Position numbers and translations under genes: made by a program
Shown here: in pieces, positions 58,403-64,000 of the stretch
Position numbering within the stretch: the stretch's first letter is position 1
How the letters are laid out: the number at the start of each line of letters is the position of its first letter
The notes under the pieces: model-generated
Databases searched by the model: none
What the model saw: the letters and a program-made list of their open reading frames with translations, nothing else
What the model was told of the DNA's origin: nothing
Assembly: GCF_019084545.1 (NCBI RefSeq)
Contig: NZ_JAHREP010000015.1
Location: 82,302 to 146,301, forward strand
Length of the DNA: 64,000 nucleotides
Reading direction: 5' to 3'
DNA from: Marinobacterium ramblicola
Lineage (GTDB): Bacteria; Pseudomonadota; Gammaproteobacteria; Pseudomonadales; Balneatricaceae

Positions 58403-58597
58403 ACTGAATTCAAAGCGGTAAGTGAGTTTTCGAAACCCGCCACCTCCACCAAATTGCTAAAGTTAAAAGCCTGTTTTTACAGGCTTTTTTCATTTATACA
58501 CGTAAAAAACAGCAGTCTCTATAAGCTGCAGATGCTCGCTATAAAAGCGGTCCTCCTGCCAAACGGCTCAATCTCGAATACACCTGCAAAACCTTAG
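58400..58597 (+). CDS. 5' segment of element 2 rep, running into element 3 (65-residue chimera)
   Basis: GTG 58400 starts MTEFKAVSEFSKPATSTKL, of which SKPATSTK is encoded by the att3 core. Beyond the core the frame continues into the terminator region of element 3 for 45 codons with unrelated sequence, so the 65-residue product is a by-product of integration. The first 18 codons fit in frame onto the rep body at 53130 when att2 and att3 recombine. Confidence 0.75.
   Translation: MTEFKAVSEFSKPATSTKLLKLKACFYRLFSFIHVKNSSLYKLQMLAIKAVLLPNGSISNTPAKP
58429..58457 (+). repeat. att3 (junction of elements 2 and 3)
   Basis: Identical over 29 bases to 53105-53133. The three bases before the core are gtt rather than ggg, so the T stem of ssrA is not complete here, which fits its origin from element 2 coding sequence. 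Confidence 0.93.
58465..58490 (+). terminator. tmRNA-type terminator copy at the left end of element 3
   Basis: AAAAGCCTGT/ACAGGCTTTT stem with a T6 run. Together with the flanking bases (taaagttaaa...tttcat) it is homologous to the terminator after ssrA at 43640-43662, so it derives from an ssrA downstream region. Confidence 0.85.
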
Positions 58598-58836
58598 CTG
58601 CATTCCGAATTGATCTCGCCGGACAAAATAGTCCAGTTCCAGTCGCCGAGTTACACACTGTAAAGTAGATGATATATTTTTAACGAACTATGGAGCCTGC
58701 ACGCCATACTCTTCGCAGTCTATTAAAAATGGCACCAATCAGTCACATATGGATTGTGTGCAAAACGAAATTGCGCCATTCATTTCAAGCAAGAGATGGA
58801 TCAAGAGGCCAATGTATCAGTTGCTGAGGTTGAACC
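58491..58836. other. Non-coding left part of element 3 (~350 bases)
   Basis: No convincing gene. In element 1 the equivalent place holds the integrase; I see no integrase remnant here. The region is AT-rich from about 58640 and probably carries the mntA promoter. Confidence 0.5.
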
Positions 58837-59127
58837 ATGAGAAAGCAGCGAGCTCTTGAACTACTGAGCCGCAGTAAGCCGGAACTACAGGCCCAGTTCG
58901 GCGTAATCCGGCTCGCGCTGTTTGGCTCAACCGCCCGTGATACAGCAACCAGCGACAGCGATATCGATGTGCTTGTCGCCTTCGACGGACCCGCCACCTC
59001 CAAACGCTATTTCGGTGTACAGTTCTACTTGGAAGACCTATTGGGCTGTCCGGTCGATCTGGTGACCGAGAAAGCACTGCGCGCCGAGTTACGCCCCTAC
59101 ATCGAACGGGAGCAGGTTAATGTCTAA
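58837..59127 (+). CDS. mntA: MntA-type nucleotidyltransferase antitoxin
   Basis: A 96-residue minimal nucleotidyltransferase with LALFGSTARDTATSDSDIDV, the GSxxR...SDxD active-site pattern. In MntA-HepT systems the antitoxin adds AMP units to the tyrosine near the HEPN active site. It overlaps hepT by 8 bases. Confidence 0.92.
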   Translation: MRKQRALELLSRSKPELQAQFGVIRLALFGSTARDTATSDSDIDVLVAFDGPATSKRYFGVQFYLEDLLGCPVDLVTEKALRAELRPYIEREQVNV

Positions 59128-59473
59128 CAGCACTCAGCGAGAATGGCGTTTCTATCTTGATGACATGATTGGCTTCTCCGAAAAGGTACTGACCTATACC
59201 GACGGGCTCGATAAAGCCGATTTTATAGCGAGCGGACTGACCTACGACGCCACCCTACGTAACCTGGAACTGATCGGTGAAGCCGCCACCCATATTCCTG
59301 ACGCTGTTCGAGACAGCTATCCCGAAATACCTTGGCGATTGATCATCGCCACACGCAACAGGCTCATTCACGGTTACTTAGGCATAGATGAAGACACACT
59401 CTGGAGCATCATCCAGGACGACATCCCCGAATTGCTACCCAGGCTCGAGGAAGTTAGGGATGATACGAAATAA
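59120..59473 (+). CDS. hepT: HepT-type HEPN ribonuclease toxin
   Basis: A 117-residue DUF86/HEPN protein with the R-x4-H-x-Y site in TRNRLIHGYLG, where the Arg-His pair cleaves RNA and the Tyr is the target of MntA. Also LRNLELIGEAATHIPDAVRD, usual for the family. Together with mntA it forms a complete type VII toxin-antitoxin pair that can stabilise the element or act in phage defence. Confidence 0.92.
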   Translation: MSNSTQREWRFYLDDMIGFSEKVLTYTDGLDKADFIASGLTYDATLRNLELIGEAATHIPDAVRDSYPEIPWRLIIATRNRLIHGYLGIDEDTLWSIIQDDIPELLPRLEEVRDDTK

Positions 59474-59622
59474 TAGATACCAACTGCATTGCCTATAACT
59501 CGTACACTAGGACTGGCATACTTGGGTGTCTCCAAAACATTGTACTATAGCTGCATTCACGGCAGGTCAGGCCGCCCCGATCTGAATAGATGCCAGACAC
59601 TCAGATTTAGGGCTAGTCAACC

Positions 59623-59676
59623 GTTGCCCAGGCAGTGATGGAACGCTGGCACAACAACAGGGAGGGATGAGGATGG
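59623..59676 (+). repeat. 54-bp leader repeat, copy in element 3
   Basis: 50 of 54 bases match 52545-52598, ending with the same ribosome site and ATGG. The ~25 bases before it (from ctcaga at 59600) also weakly resemble the end of the element 1 repressor gene. Confidence 0.85.
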
Positions 59677-60113
59677 GATATGCAGGGAAAGCAACTCTTT
59701 TAGCGATTGTTCTGACCGTAGCGTCAGCACAAGCACAAGACTTCACACAAGAAGTTTTAGAGAAGTACAAACGCGAAACCGGACGCTCACCCAGTACAAT
59801 CCAAACGATTGACGCCCATAAGCTACTTACCGATTTTCTATCCAAAGCTACTCACGGCATGGCATCTGAGCCACCTATTACCTGCAATTTTCGACTGTGG
59901 ATGAGCGAATCTGGCTCCGTCGACATGATTCAAAAACATCGCTGTAACGATTCGATTATGGCTGCTGTTTACTCTGGCCTTCAGAGCTACCACTACGATC
60001 TAAACCGGTATAAACCCTCCCAGTTCAAGCAGCCTCGCGAAGAAGAGTACGTAATCGTCGTAGGTGATCCGAAAAAGGTAACGATCTCCAGGCGATACAA
60101 GGAGGGTAATTAA
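59673..60113 (+). CDS. Secreted protein, first gene of an unknown three-gene operon
   Basis: A 146-residue protein with a signal peptide (TLLAIVLTVASAQAQ, cleavage near AQA-QDF). The mature part has a helical start (EVLEKYKRETGRSPSTIQTI), two Cys (ITCNFRLWM, KHRCNDS) that could form a disulfide, and a beta-like end (YVIVVGDPKKVTISRRY). It should act in the periplasm. Its ribosome site is the conserved leader; the next gene starts 2 bases later. No family recognised. Confidence 0.65.
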   Translation: MGYAGKATLLAIVLTVASAQAQDFTQEVLEKYKRETGRSPSTIQTIDAHKLLTDFLSKATHGMASEPPITCNFRLWMSESGSVDMIQKHRCNDSIMAAVYSGLQSYHYDLNRYKPSQFKQPREEEYVIVVGDPKKVTISRRYKEGN

Positions 60114-60114
60114 T

Positions 60115-60402
60115 ATGGCTAAGAACCTACCTGACGGCGACAAGCTAAAGAAGCGAAGTAATAACGAGTGGGATAGGCTCAAAGAGCATCAAGATAGGCA
60201 GAACGAAATAAAGCGCTGGAAGCAAACTGATTGGCGTAAAGATGCCTTAGCTCCCCATTCCAAGCCCAAGCGTTCCTCATGGGATCAAAATGGAAAAATC
60301 AAACCTCTATCAGATACCTACGTCAAAAATAGCTTGCCGTGGCTACTTGCAATATCCCTCATATTTAACATGATATTACTCAGAGAATTGCTGATACGAT
60401 AA
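60115..60402 (+). CDS. Small C-terminally anchored membrane protein, second gene of the operon
   Basis: A 95-residue, very polar and basic protein (KKRSNNEWDRLKEHQDRQNE, IKRWKQTDWRKD) with one C-terminal membrane helix (LPWLLAISLIFNMILLREL). The polar part should face the cytoplasm, as in tail-anchored proteins. Ribosome site ggaggg. It may connect the periplasmic first protein with the cytoplasmic third. No family recognised. Confidence 0.65.
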   Translation: MAKNLPDGDKLKKRSNNEWDRLKEHQDRQNEIKRWKQTDWRKDALAPHSKPKRSSWDQNGKIKPLSDTYVKNSLPWLLAISLIFNMILLRELLIR

Positions 60403-60422
60403 TATTCAAGATAGGAAATTTT

Positions 60423-61124
60423 ATGTTTTTCGAAGAAGAGTTCGTTATTTGGGCAGATGAAAACCCCATAGAAGGTATTGTTGAGATTAGCAAAAAAGCC
60501 ATATCTATGATTGAAGAGGGACCAGACTCTGAAGGATGGAATGAACAAGAATTAGAACTGGTGTGGGAAGCAGTAGGTCTAATAAAAATGATAGCTGAGG
60601 ATAACGAAATAGATTTAGGCTTTATAACAAGTCCAAAAATATCAGGCGATATAAGTGAAAACTGCAGATCTGCAATGGAGTTTATTAGATCAATAAGGGA
60701 TCATTATATAAAGGACGTAATGTCAGCAAAACTGGAATCCCTTCAGAGTAATTACAAGCATATACTTAGAAAACGCTTTGCATATGAATTTTCAGAAGGC
60801 GATCTAAATAGAATTCAATCAATAATAAACGAGTTGAGAGAAAACCTTACTACCTGCAGCCTATCTGACGAGCATAAAAGACGGCTTATGATAAGACTTG
60901 AAAATCTGCAATCAGAGTTACATAAGCGTGTTTCAGATATGGACAGATTCTACGGGCTATTAGGTGACGCTGGTGTAGTGTTAGGGAAGCTTGGAACAGA
61001 AGCAAAACCTCTTGTCGATAGAATAAAAGAACTAGCTTCAATTGTATGGAATACACAGGCTAGAGCTGAAGAGCTTCCATCAGGAACTCATAACCCAATG
61101 TTAGAAAATGACTCAGAGTCATAA
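60423..61124 (+). CDS. Helical cytoplasmic protein, third gene of the operon
   Basis: A 233-residue, AT-rich gene. The N-terminal half is an acidic helical domain (WNEQELELVWEAVGLIKMIA); the C-terminal ~110 residues read as a helical hairpin (LNRIQSIINELRENLTTCSL; LQSELHKRVSDMDRFYGLLG) ending in VLGKLGTEAKPLVDRIKELA and WNTQARAEELPSG. I have a vague memory of this C-terminal pattern in uncharacterised proteins of mobile elements, but I cannot name a function. Starts 20 bases after the second gene. Confidence 0.6.
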   Translation: MFFEEEFVIWADENPIEGIVEISKKAISMIEEGPDSEGWNEQELELVWEAVGLIKMIAEDNEIDLGFITSPKISGDISENCRSAMEFIRSIRDHYIKDVMSAKLESLQSNYKHILRKRFAYEFSEGDLNRIQSIINELRENLTTCSLSDEHKRRLMIRLENLQSELHKRVSDMDRFYGLLGDAGVVLGKLGTEAKPLVDRIKELASIVWNTQARAEELPSGTHNPMLENDSES

Positions 61125-61171
61125 GTATAAATTGAAGTTGATTAAACGTCAGCCTCTAAATTTACCACAAA

Positions 61172-61591
61172 TTAGTAATCATAAAGGGTAAAGTCATGAT
61201 CAAACCATAAGACATAAAAAATCTGCCCTATTCTATAACCAACTATAGGATTTAACCCATGATATCTAAAGGCCAGAAAGTGATCTTGATCTTCTGTAAT
61301 AAAAGGAGGAATAGAAGTATTAATAGCACTTTTACTAATTTTCTCAGTACCTAAACCGTGGCGACCAGCCCCCTTAATATCAGACCAAAGAAGTTCCTTC
61401 CTCTTAAAAATAGAGTCTGCGAAGGCAGCTTTATGCTCTTTATCCAATGTACTAAAACAATAATTACCACGTTGTACACGTTCCAACGAAAATATTAGAG
61501 GAAGTTTCTCAGTACTCTGTGGTTCATTGGCTTTGACTAAAATTCCTTGTTTTCTATTTCCAGCCTTAATTCCATTTTTATTTTTAGCCAT
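61172..61591 (-). CDS. Putative Panacea-associated toxin (PanT-like)
   Basis: A 139-residue protein with a basic N-terminus (MAKNKNGIKAGNRKQG) and a C-terminal domain that ends HGLNPIVGYRIGQIFYVLWF then DHDFTLYDY. It is downstream of, and overlaps by one base (TAATG), a Panacea-domain gene; in such pairs the second gene is a toxin, often a translation blocker. Toxicity is inferred from the pairing. Confidence 0.7.
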   Translation of the reverse strand: MAKNKNGIKAGNRKQGILVKANEPQSTEKLPLIFSLERVQRGNYCFSTLDKEHKAAFADSIFKRKELLWSDIKGAGRHGLGTEKISKSAINTSIPPFITEDQDHFLAFRYHGLNPIVGYRIGQIFYVLWFDHDFTLYDY

Positions 61592-62034
61592 TATTCTATC
61601 CGTTTTTTAAAATAGTCCTTCATCTCATCAAACGGGATTACATCAGCGTTTCGTTCATGATCAAGCCAAGGGGTCTCTTCATGAGTCATATTACGAAGGG
61701 TCCAAGCAGAATATTGCCCAAATACCTCGTAAACTTCCTCAATGTGCTCCCGTTGAGCTTCATTGAAATCAGCAAGCGGATCAAACTCACCTAATTCATA
61801 GGGAATCGGATTTCGCCCATGCTCTCTGTAGGTCCGATAGAGCTCTGGCACAACCGGGCCATGTGTCCACGCCTCTATCTCAGCCTCAAACAATGGATCA
61901 TCATAGATCGCTAAATGAAAGCCCTGCGCATAGTACACAAGTTTCTGTAGCTTAAGATTAGAGATACCATCTCCATCTTCCTGCTGAGCGTCTAGATAGA
62001 GGAAGCATCGAGCCACATCCTGTACGTTCGCCAT
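61591..62034 (-). CDS. Panacea-domain (DUF4065/SocA-like) antitoxin
   Basis: A 147-residue protein: VQDVARCFLYLDAQQEDGDG, ISNLKLQKLVYYAQGFHLAI, FEAEIEAWTHGPVVPELYRT, which are the hallmark Panacea motifs (NLKLQKLLYYAQG; AWxHGPVVPxLY). These domains neutralise many unrelated toxins. A very strong ribosome site (aaggagg) precedes the ATG. It is the first gene of the pair, as expected for an antitoxin made in excess. Confidence 0.92.
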   Translation of the reverse strand: MANVQDVARCFLYLDAQQEDGDGISNLKLQKLVYYAQGFHLAIYDDPLFEAEIEAWTHGPVVPELYRTYREHGRNPIPYELGEFDPLADFNEAQREHIEEVYEVFGQYSAWTLRNMTHEETPWLDHERNADVIPFDEMKDYFKKRIE

Positions 62035-62447
62035 AGCAGCCTCCTTATAATAGTATTTCTGTCAGTCATCCTCTTTGACTGTCCATAGTGTAGACTATTG
62101 ACAATCAATCATGACCGAGTTAGGCAGCGCATCATAGTTGCCCATTAGTCTTATGTAAACACTCTTTGTTACTCTTAACTCTTCAGGCAAAACCTATGCC
62201 ATCAATGAGAGAACGCTTCATTCCTCGTTACTAAGCACTCACCTACACTCTCTACGAGAGTACCTAAGTCCCATAAAGTACAGACCTGTACAAGCCATCA
62301 ACCTGAAATGGGCTAGACCGTGAAGTGTCGCAAAAGTGTCGATATCATTGCTGTGTATAGCGGCTTAACCGGCAATTTCTTGCCTCATAAATCACAATAA
62401 CTCGTTGTATTGTGGGATATAGCGCTCTATTGACGTAACGCTGGATA
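62035..62447. other. Right non-coding end of element 3 (~410 bases)
   Basis: Holds the promoter of the Panacea pair (AT-rich near 62035-62110) and, further right, the arm-like sites and CGTTGTATT block described separately. No gene seen on either strand. Confidence 0.55.
62325..62342 (+). promoter_or_regulatory. Candidate integrase arm sites, right arm of element 3
   Basis: GTGTCGC and GTGTCGA with an 11-base period begin 123 bases before GGGTTCGAA of att4, the same distance and period as in element 1. CGTTGTATT at 62403-62411 is 45 bases before att4; the same nonamer is at 53057-53065, 45 bases before att2. Confidence 0.6.
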
Positions 62448-62473
62448 GGGTTCGAAACCCGCCACCTCCACCA
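62448..62473 (+). repeat. att4 (right end of the integrated array)
   Basis: 26 bases identical to the 3' end of ssrA (GGGTTCGAAACCCGCC through CCACCA). The next bases (ctatttcc) differ from all other copies, so this is the border with the chromosome or with an older insertion. Confidence 0.93.
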
Positions 62474-62752
62474 CTATTTCCCGAAACACCTGAACCATGC
62501 GGCCTCCAGCCGCGCCGATCCGGGCTGAAAAGCCCGCGTCCGTTCAGGTGTGCCACTGAGCTGTGCCGATTTCGACACCGGATACGTCCCCTCTCGCACA
62601 GCCCTCACTTCCAGTTCTCACAATCTCTTCAAACCAACTATATTGAGACTGGACTTACAGGACTCTCCATGGGCGAGTTAAGGACATAGGCGCCAGGCTT
62701 AAGGGACTGCTCTCTACTCTTAATGCAGCGCTACCAAGAGGGGCAGATCCCT
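62474..62752. other. Intergenic region after the array, with strong secondary structure
   Basis: No gene. It contains the three-way junction at 62486-62551 and then GCTGTGC (62560-62566) pairing with GCACAGC (62596-62602). It probably includes the promoter of the following small-protein gene. Confidence 0.55.
62486..62551. other. Three-way-junction palindrome
   Basis: Outer 10-bp stem ACACCTGAAC (62486-62495) / GTTCAGGTGT (62542-62551) encloses two hairpins: GCGGC-ctcca-GCCGC (62499-62513) and CGGGCT-gaaa-AGCCCG (62521-62536, a GNRA loop). The fold is complete on both strands. It lies 13 bases after att4. Could be a structured RNA, a former terminator or a repetitive extragenic element. Confidence 0.65.
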
Positions 62753-63127
62753 ATGTATCTGGTCAAAGATCTGATTGACTGCCGTATCGTGTTCTACTGG
62801 CTGGATGACGCCGGCATCCAGGTCAGCGCCGAGCTGCCGACCTTCCAGGACGCCGAAGAGTGGTGGAAAATCCATATATTTGCCCAATACGAGGGGTTCG
62901 AAAGGCGCAAGTCCATTGTGGATCGCCGCACCGACTTCGAGAAACGGCAACGGATGGATAACTCCCACCGGTTCGCCTCCATCAATCCCTACGGCCGACG
63001 CATGACCGATCGCCCCATCAAAGTCGACATCGATCTCGCGACCGAAAAACTGGCGGAGCTCACCGCCGAGAAGCGCATTTTGTATTACCTGACCAACTAC
63101 ACCCTGCGTGCTAATCGTCGCTTGTGA
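62753..63127 (+). CDS. Small protein of unknown function, paralogue A
   Basis: A 124-residue protein: MYLVKDLIDCRIVFYWLDDA, then a TFQDAEEWWKIHIFAQYEG segment, ERRKSIVDRRTDFEKRQRMD and ASINPYGRRMTDRPIKV. It shares this plan with the gene at 63330. The start is chosen because of agagggg 9 bases upstream. The Arg-rich DRR and YGRR motifs suggest nucleic-acid or anionic-ligand binding; function unknown. Confidence 0.75.
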   Translation: MYLVKDLIDCRIVFYWLDDAGIQVSAELPTFQDAEEWWKIHIFAQYEGFERRKSIVDRRTDFEKRQRMDNSHRFASINPYGRRMTDRPIKVDIDLATEKLAELTAEKRILYYLTNYTLRANRRL

Positions 63128-63329
63128 GGCGACTGGGTTCGATCTCTAGGGATACTGGGCTCACTAGAGTAAATCCGAACACCTGTTTCTTGCTTCCCCT
63201 CAAAAATGTTGCTGAAGAATCAGACTAATATTGCAGCATTAAGACACGGAATTAATGCTAAGGTTAAGCCTAGAGCTAAAGGAACCGCTCTATACCCCTA
63301 CTTAGCGAGCACAGGGAGGAGATATCGCT
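63128..63329. other. Gap between the two paralogues (202 bases)
   Basis: No gene seen. Ribosome-site region of paralogue B is gggaggag at its right edge. Confidence 0.4.
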
Positions 63330-63650
63330 ATGTATCTGATCAAAGACCTGCAGGAAGGCCGAATCGTGTATTACTGGCTGGATGCAGATGACCGTTTGAT
63401 AAGCCCCCATCTGTCGACCATTCAGCACGCCGAGGAGTGGTGGAAGCTATACTCATTCGCCCGCTACGACGGGGACGAGCGCCGCTCATCGGTCATCGAC
63501 CGCCGGAGCAACACTGAGAAGCGCCGCCGGATGGAGAGTGCAAACCGCTACACCTCGATCAACCCTTATGGTCGCAGAACGACCGATATACCGGTAAAGG
63601 TTCATCGGGATCTCGTACCGGAGAAGATGATCAAGCTGGCCGGGGGATAA
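63330..63650 (+). CDS. Small protein of unknown function, paralogue B
   Basis: A 106-residue protein: MYLIKDLQEGRIVYYWLDAD, STIQHAEEWWKLYSFARYDG, ERRSSVIDRRSNTEKRRRME, TSINPYGRRTTDIPVKV. Clearly homologous to paralogue A along its length but without A's last ~20 residues. A strong ribosome site (ggaggag) supports the start. The pair looks like a local duplication; function unknown. Confidence 0.78.
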   Translation: MYLIKDLQEGRIVYYWLDADDRLISPHLSTIQHAEEWWKLYSFARYDGDERRSSVIDRRSNTEKRRRMESANRYTSINPYGRRTTDIPVKVHRDLVPEKMIKLAGG

Positions 63651-63769
63651 CATTTTCGGCGTATGGTTTTGCTGACAGGCAAGCGGTTTCATGGATCCTC
63701 CCGGTCGCGCGGTTCAGGCGACCGGCTGCGCTGCACGAGCCAGAGCGGAACAGTGCCGGGCATTGCCGG

Positions 63770-63923
63770 TTATACCCACCCTTGGCTTGTCAGCCACTGC
63801 TGCACCCTCTCGATCCATTGTCGCCGGCTCACCCCAAGCAGAGGTCGACTTGCCGCCCGATACTCTGCGCTGAGGGTTCGCAAGGCCGCCTCATCCTGCG
63901 CCAGTTGCTCGACGATCCACCAG
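63770..63923 (-). pseudogene. C-terminal remnant of a gene cut by an insertion sequence
   Basis: On the minus strand a 51-codon open end reads WIVEQLAQDEAALRTLSAEY, RAASRPLLGVSRRQWIERVQ, QWLTSQGWV, then a stop at 63770. The reading enters directly from the IS end at 63924, with no start codon, so the gene is truncated. Protein family not recognised; helical, Arg-rich. Confidence 0.6.
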
Positions 63924-64000
63924 TGTCAATGCCGGTCTGAGAAGTCCTCTTTTTCGCGGTTTGAGATGTCCCCTTTTTGTCGGTTCGTTGACTGATTTAT
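63924..64000 (+). mobile_element. Left end of an IS21-like insertion sequence (continues beyond window)
   Basis: The boundary begins TGTCAATGCCGG and carries two imperfect repeats 24 bases apart: GGTCTGAGAAGTCCTCTTTT (63934) and GGTTTGAGATGTCCCCTTTT (63958). Multiple terminal repeats with TGT ends are typical of IS21-family elements. The transposase lies outside the window. Confidence 0.6.

Larger units (their letters stand above)
53128..58451. mobile_element. Element 2: integrated rolling-circle element without capsid genes (5324 bp)
   Basis: Bounded by att2 and att3 (29 identical bases). It encodes an HUH replication endonuclease, four small unknown proteins, one larger AT-rich cargo gene, a 59-residue excisionase and an integrase. 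No coat, assembly or conjugation genes are seen, so it may be a phage satellite or an integrating rolling-circle plasmid. The rep gene is interrupted by the att site in the integrated form. Confidence 0.88.
58452..62473. mobile_element. Element 3: non-autonomous relative of element 1 carrying toxin-antitoxin and unknown cargo (4022 bp)
   Basis: Bounded by att3 and att4. Its left end matches the left end of element 1 (terminator block), and its right end has the same landmarks at the same distances from att (GTGTC pairs at 123, CGTTGTATT at 45 bases). It contains the same 54-bp leader but no integrase, Rep, Zot or coat gene. Contents: MntA-HepT, a three-gene unknown operon, and a Panacea-type pair. 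Confidence 0.78.

Noticed and set aside
53102..62473. att copies as partial tRNA genes
   Set aside because: Only the T-loop and acceptor 3' strand of ssrA are present; no D or anticodon arms upstream.
62486..62551. Three-way junction as a tRNA or integron attC
   Set aside because: No anticodon-like loop or CCA, and no R'/R'' core sites or integron integrase nearby.

Overview
The window is a chromosome segment from a GC-rich gammaproteobacterium. Supporting evidence is a Pseudomonas-type tmRNA tag (ANDDNYALAA), a complete Pil/Chp chemosensory cluster, Fur, BamE, RatA-RnfH, RecN and the grpE-dnaK-dnaJ order with sigma-32 promoters. The Na+-type rotary ATPase, a TRAP transporter and a neurotransmitter-type Na+ symporter suggest a marine or saline habitat. 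I cannot name a genus.

Layout. Bases 1-4087 carry the end of an OmpW porin, a YpjD/CorB-type membrane pair and two Nudix hydrolases. Bases 4106-11690 encode a minus-strand PilG-H-I-J-ChpA cluster, expected to control type IV pili. Bases 12268-20056 encode a seven-subunit V/A-type ATPase in the order B-D-I-K-E-DUF2764-A, led by a NIF3-C-like protein; its K subunit keeps Na+-site residues. Bases 20249-30410 hold an Lrp-type regulator, a TakP-like TRAP transporter, a TSUP carrier, a gamma-glutamyltransferase, a chromate transporter, a cysteine synthase-glutaredoxin fusion and a GarR-like dehydrogenase. Bases 30511-43201 are conserved core: a diguanylate cyclase, dapB, cysE, dnaJ, dnaK, grpE, recN, fur, bamE, rnfH, ratA, an NSS transporter and smpB.

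The accessory region starts at the 3' end of ssrA (43265-43623). Four copies of the ssrA 3' end (att sites ending at 43623, 53127, 58451 and 62473) bound three elements in tandem. Element 1 (9.5 kb) is a filamentous prophage with integrase, Rep, Zot, coat proteins, an ssDNA-binding candidate, nested-palindrome origin region, early operon, repressor with operators, and one accessory gene. Element 2 (5.3 kb) has an HUH replication endonuclease, Xis and Int but no capsid genes. Its att core lies inside the rep reading frame: promoter, ribosome site and start codon are at the right end (58361-58402), while the body of rep is at the left end (53130-54902). Integration therefore splits rep and excision should rebuild it. 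Element 3 (4.0 kb) has no integrase or Rep but has both ends of element 1 (left terminator block; right-hand sites at identical distances from att). It carries MntA-HepT, a three-gene operon of unknown function and a Panacea-type toxin-antitoxin pair, so it looks like a non-autonomous relative used as a defence or addiction platform.

Beyond the last att site are a three-way-junction palindrome, two tandem paralogous small proteins, and a gene cut by an IS21-like insertion-sequence end at the window edge. All assignments are from reading the sequence; no database search was run.
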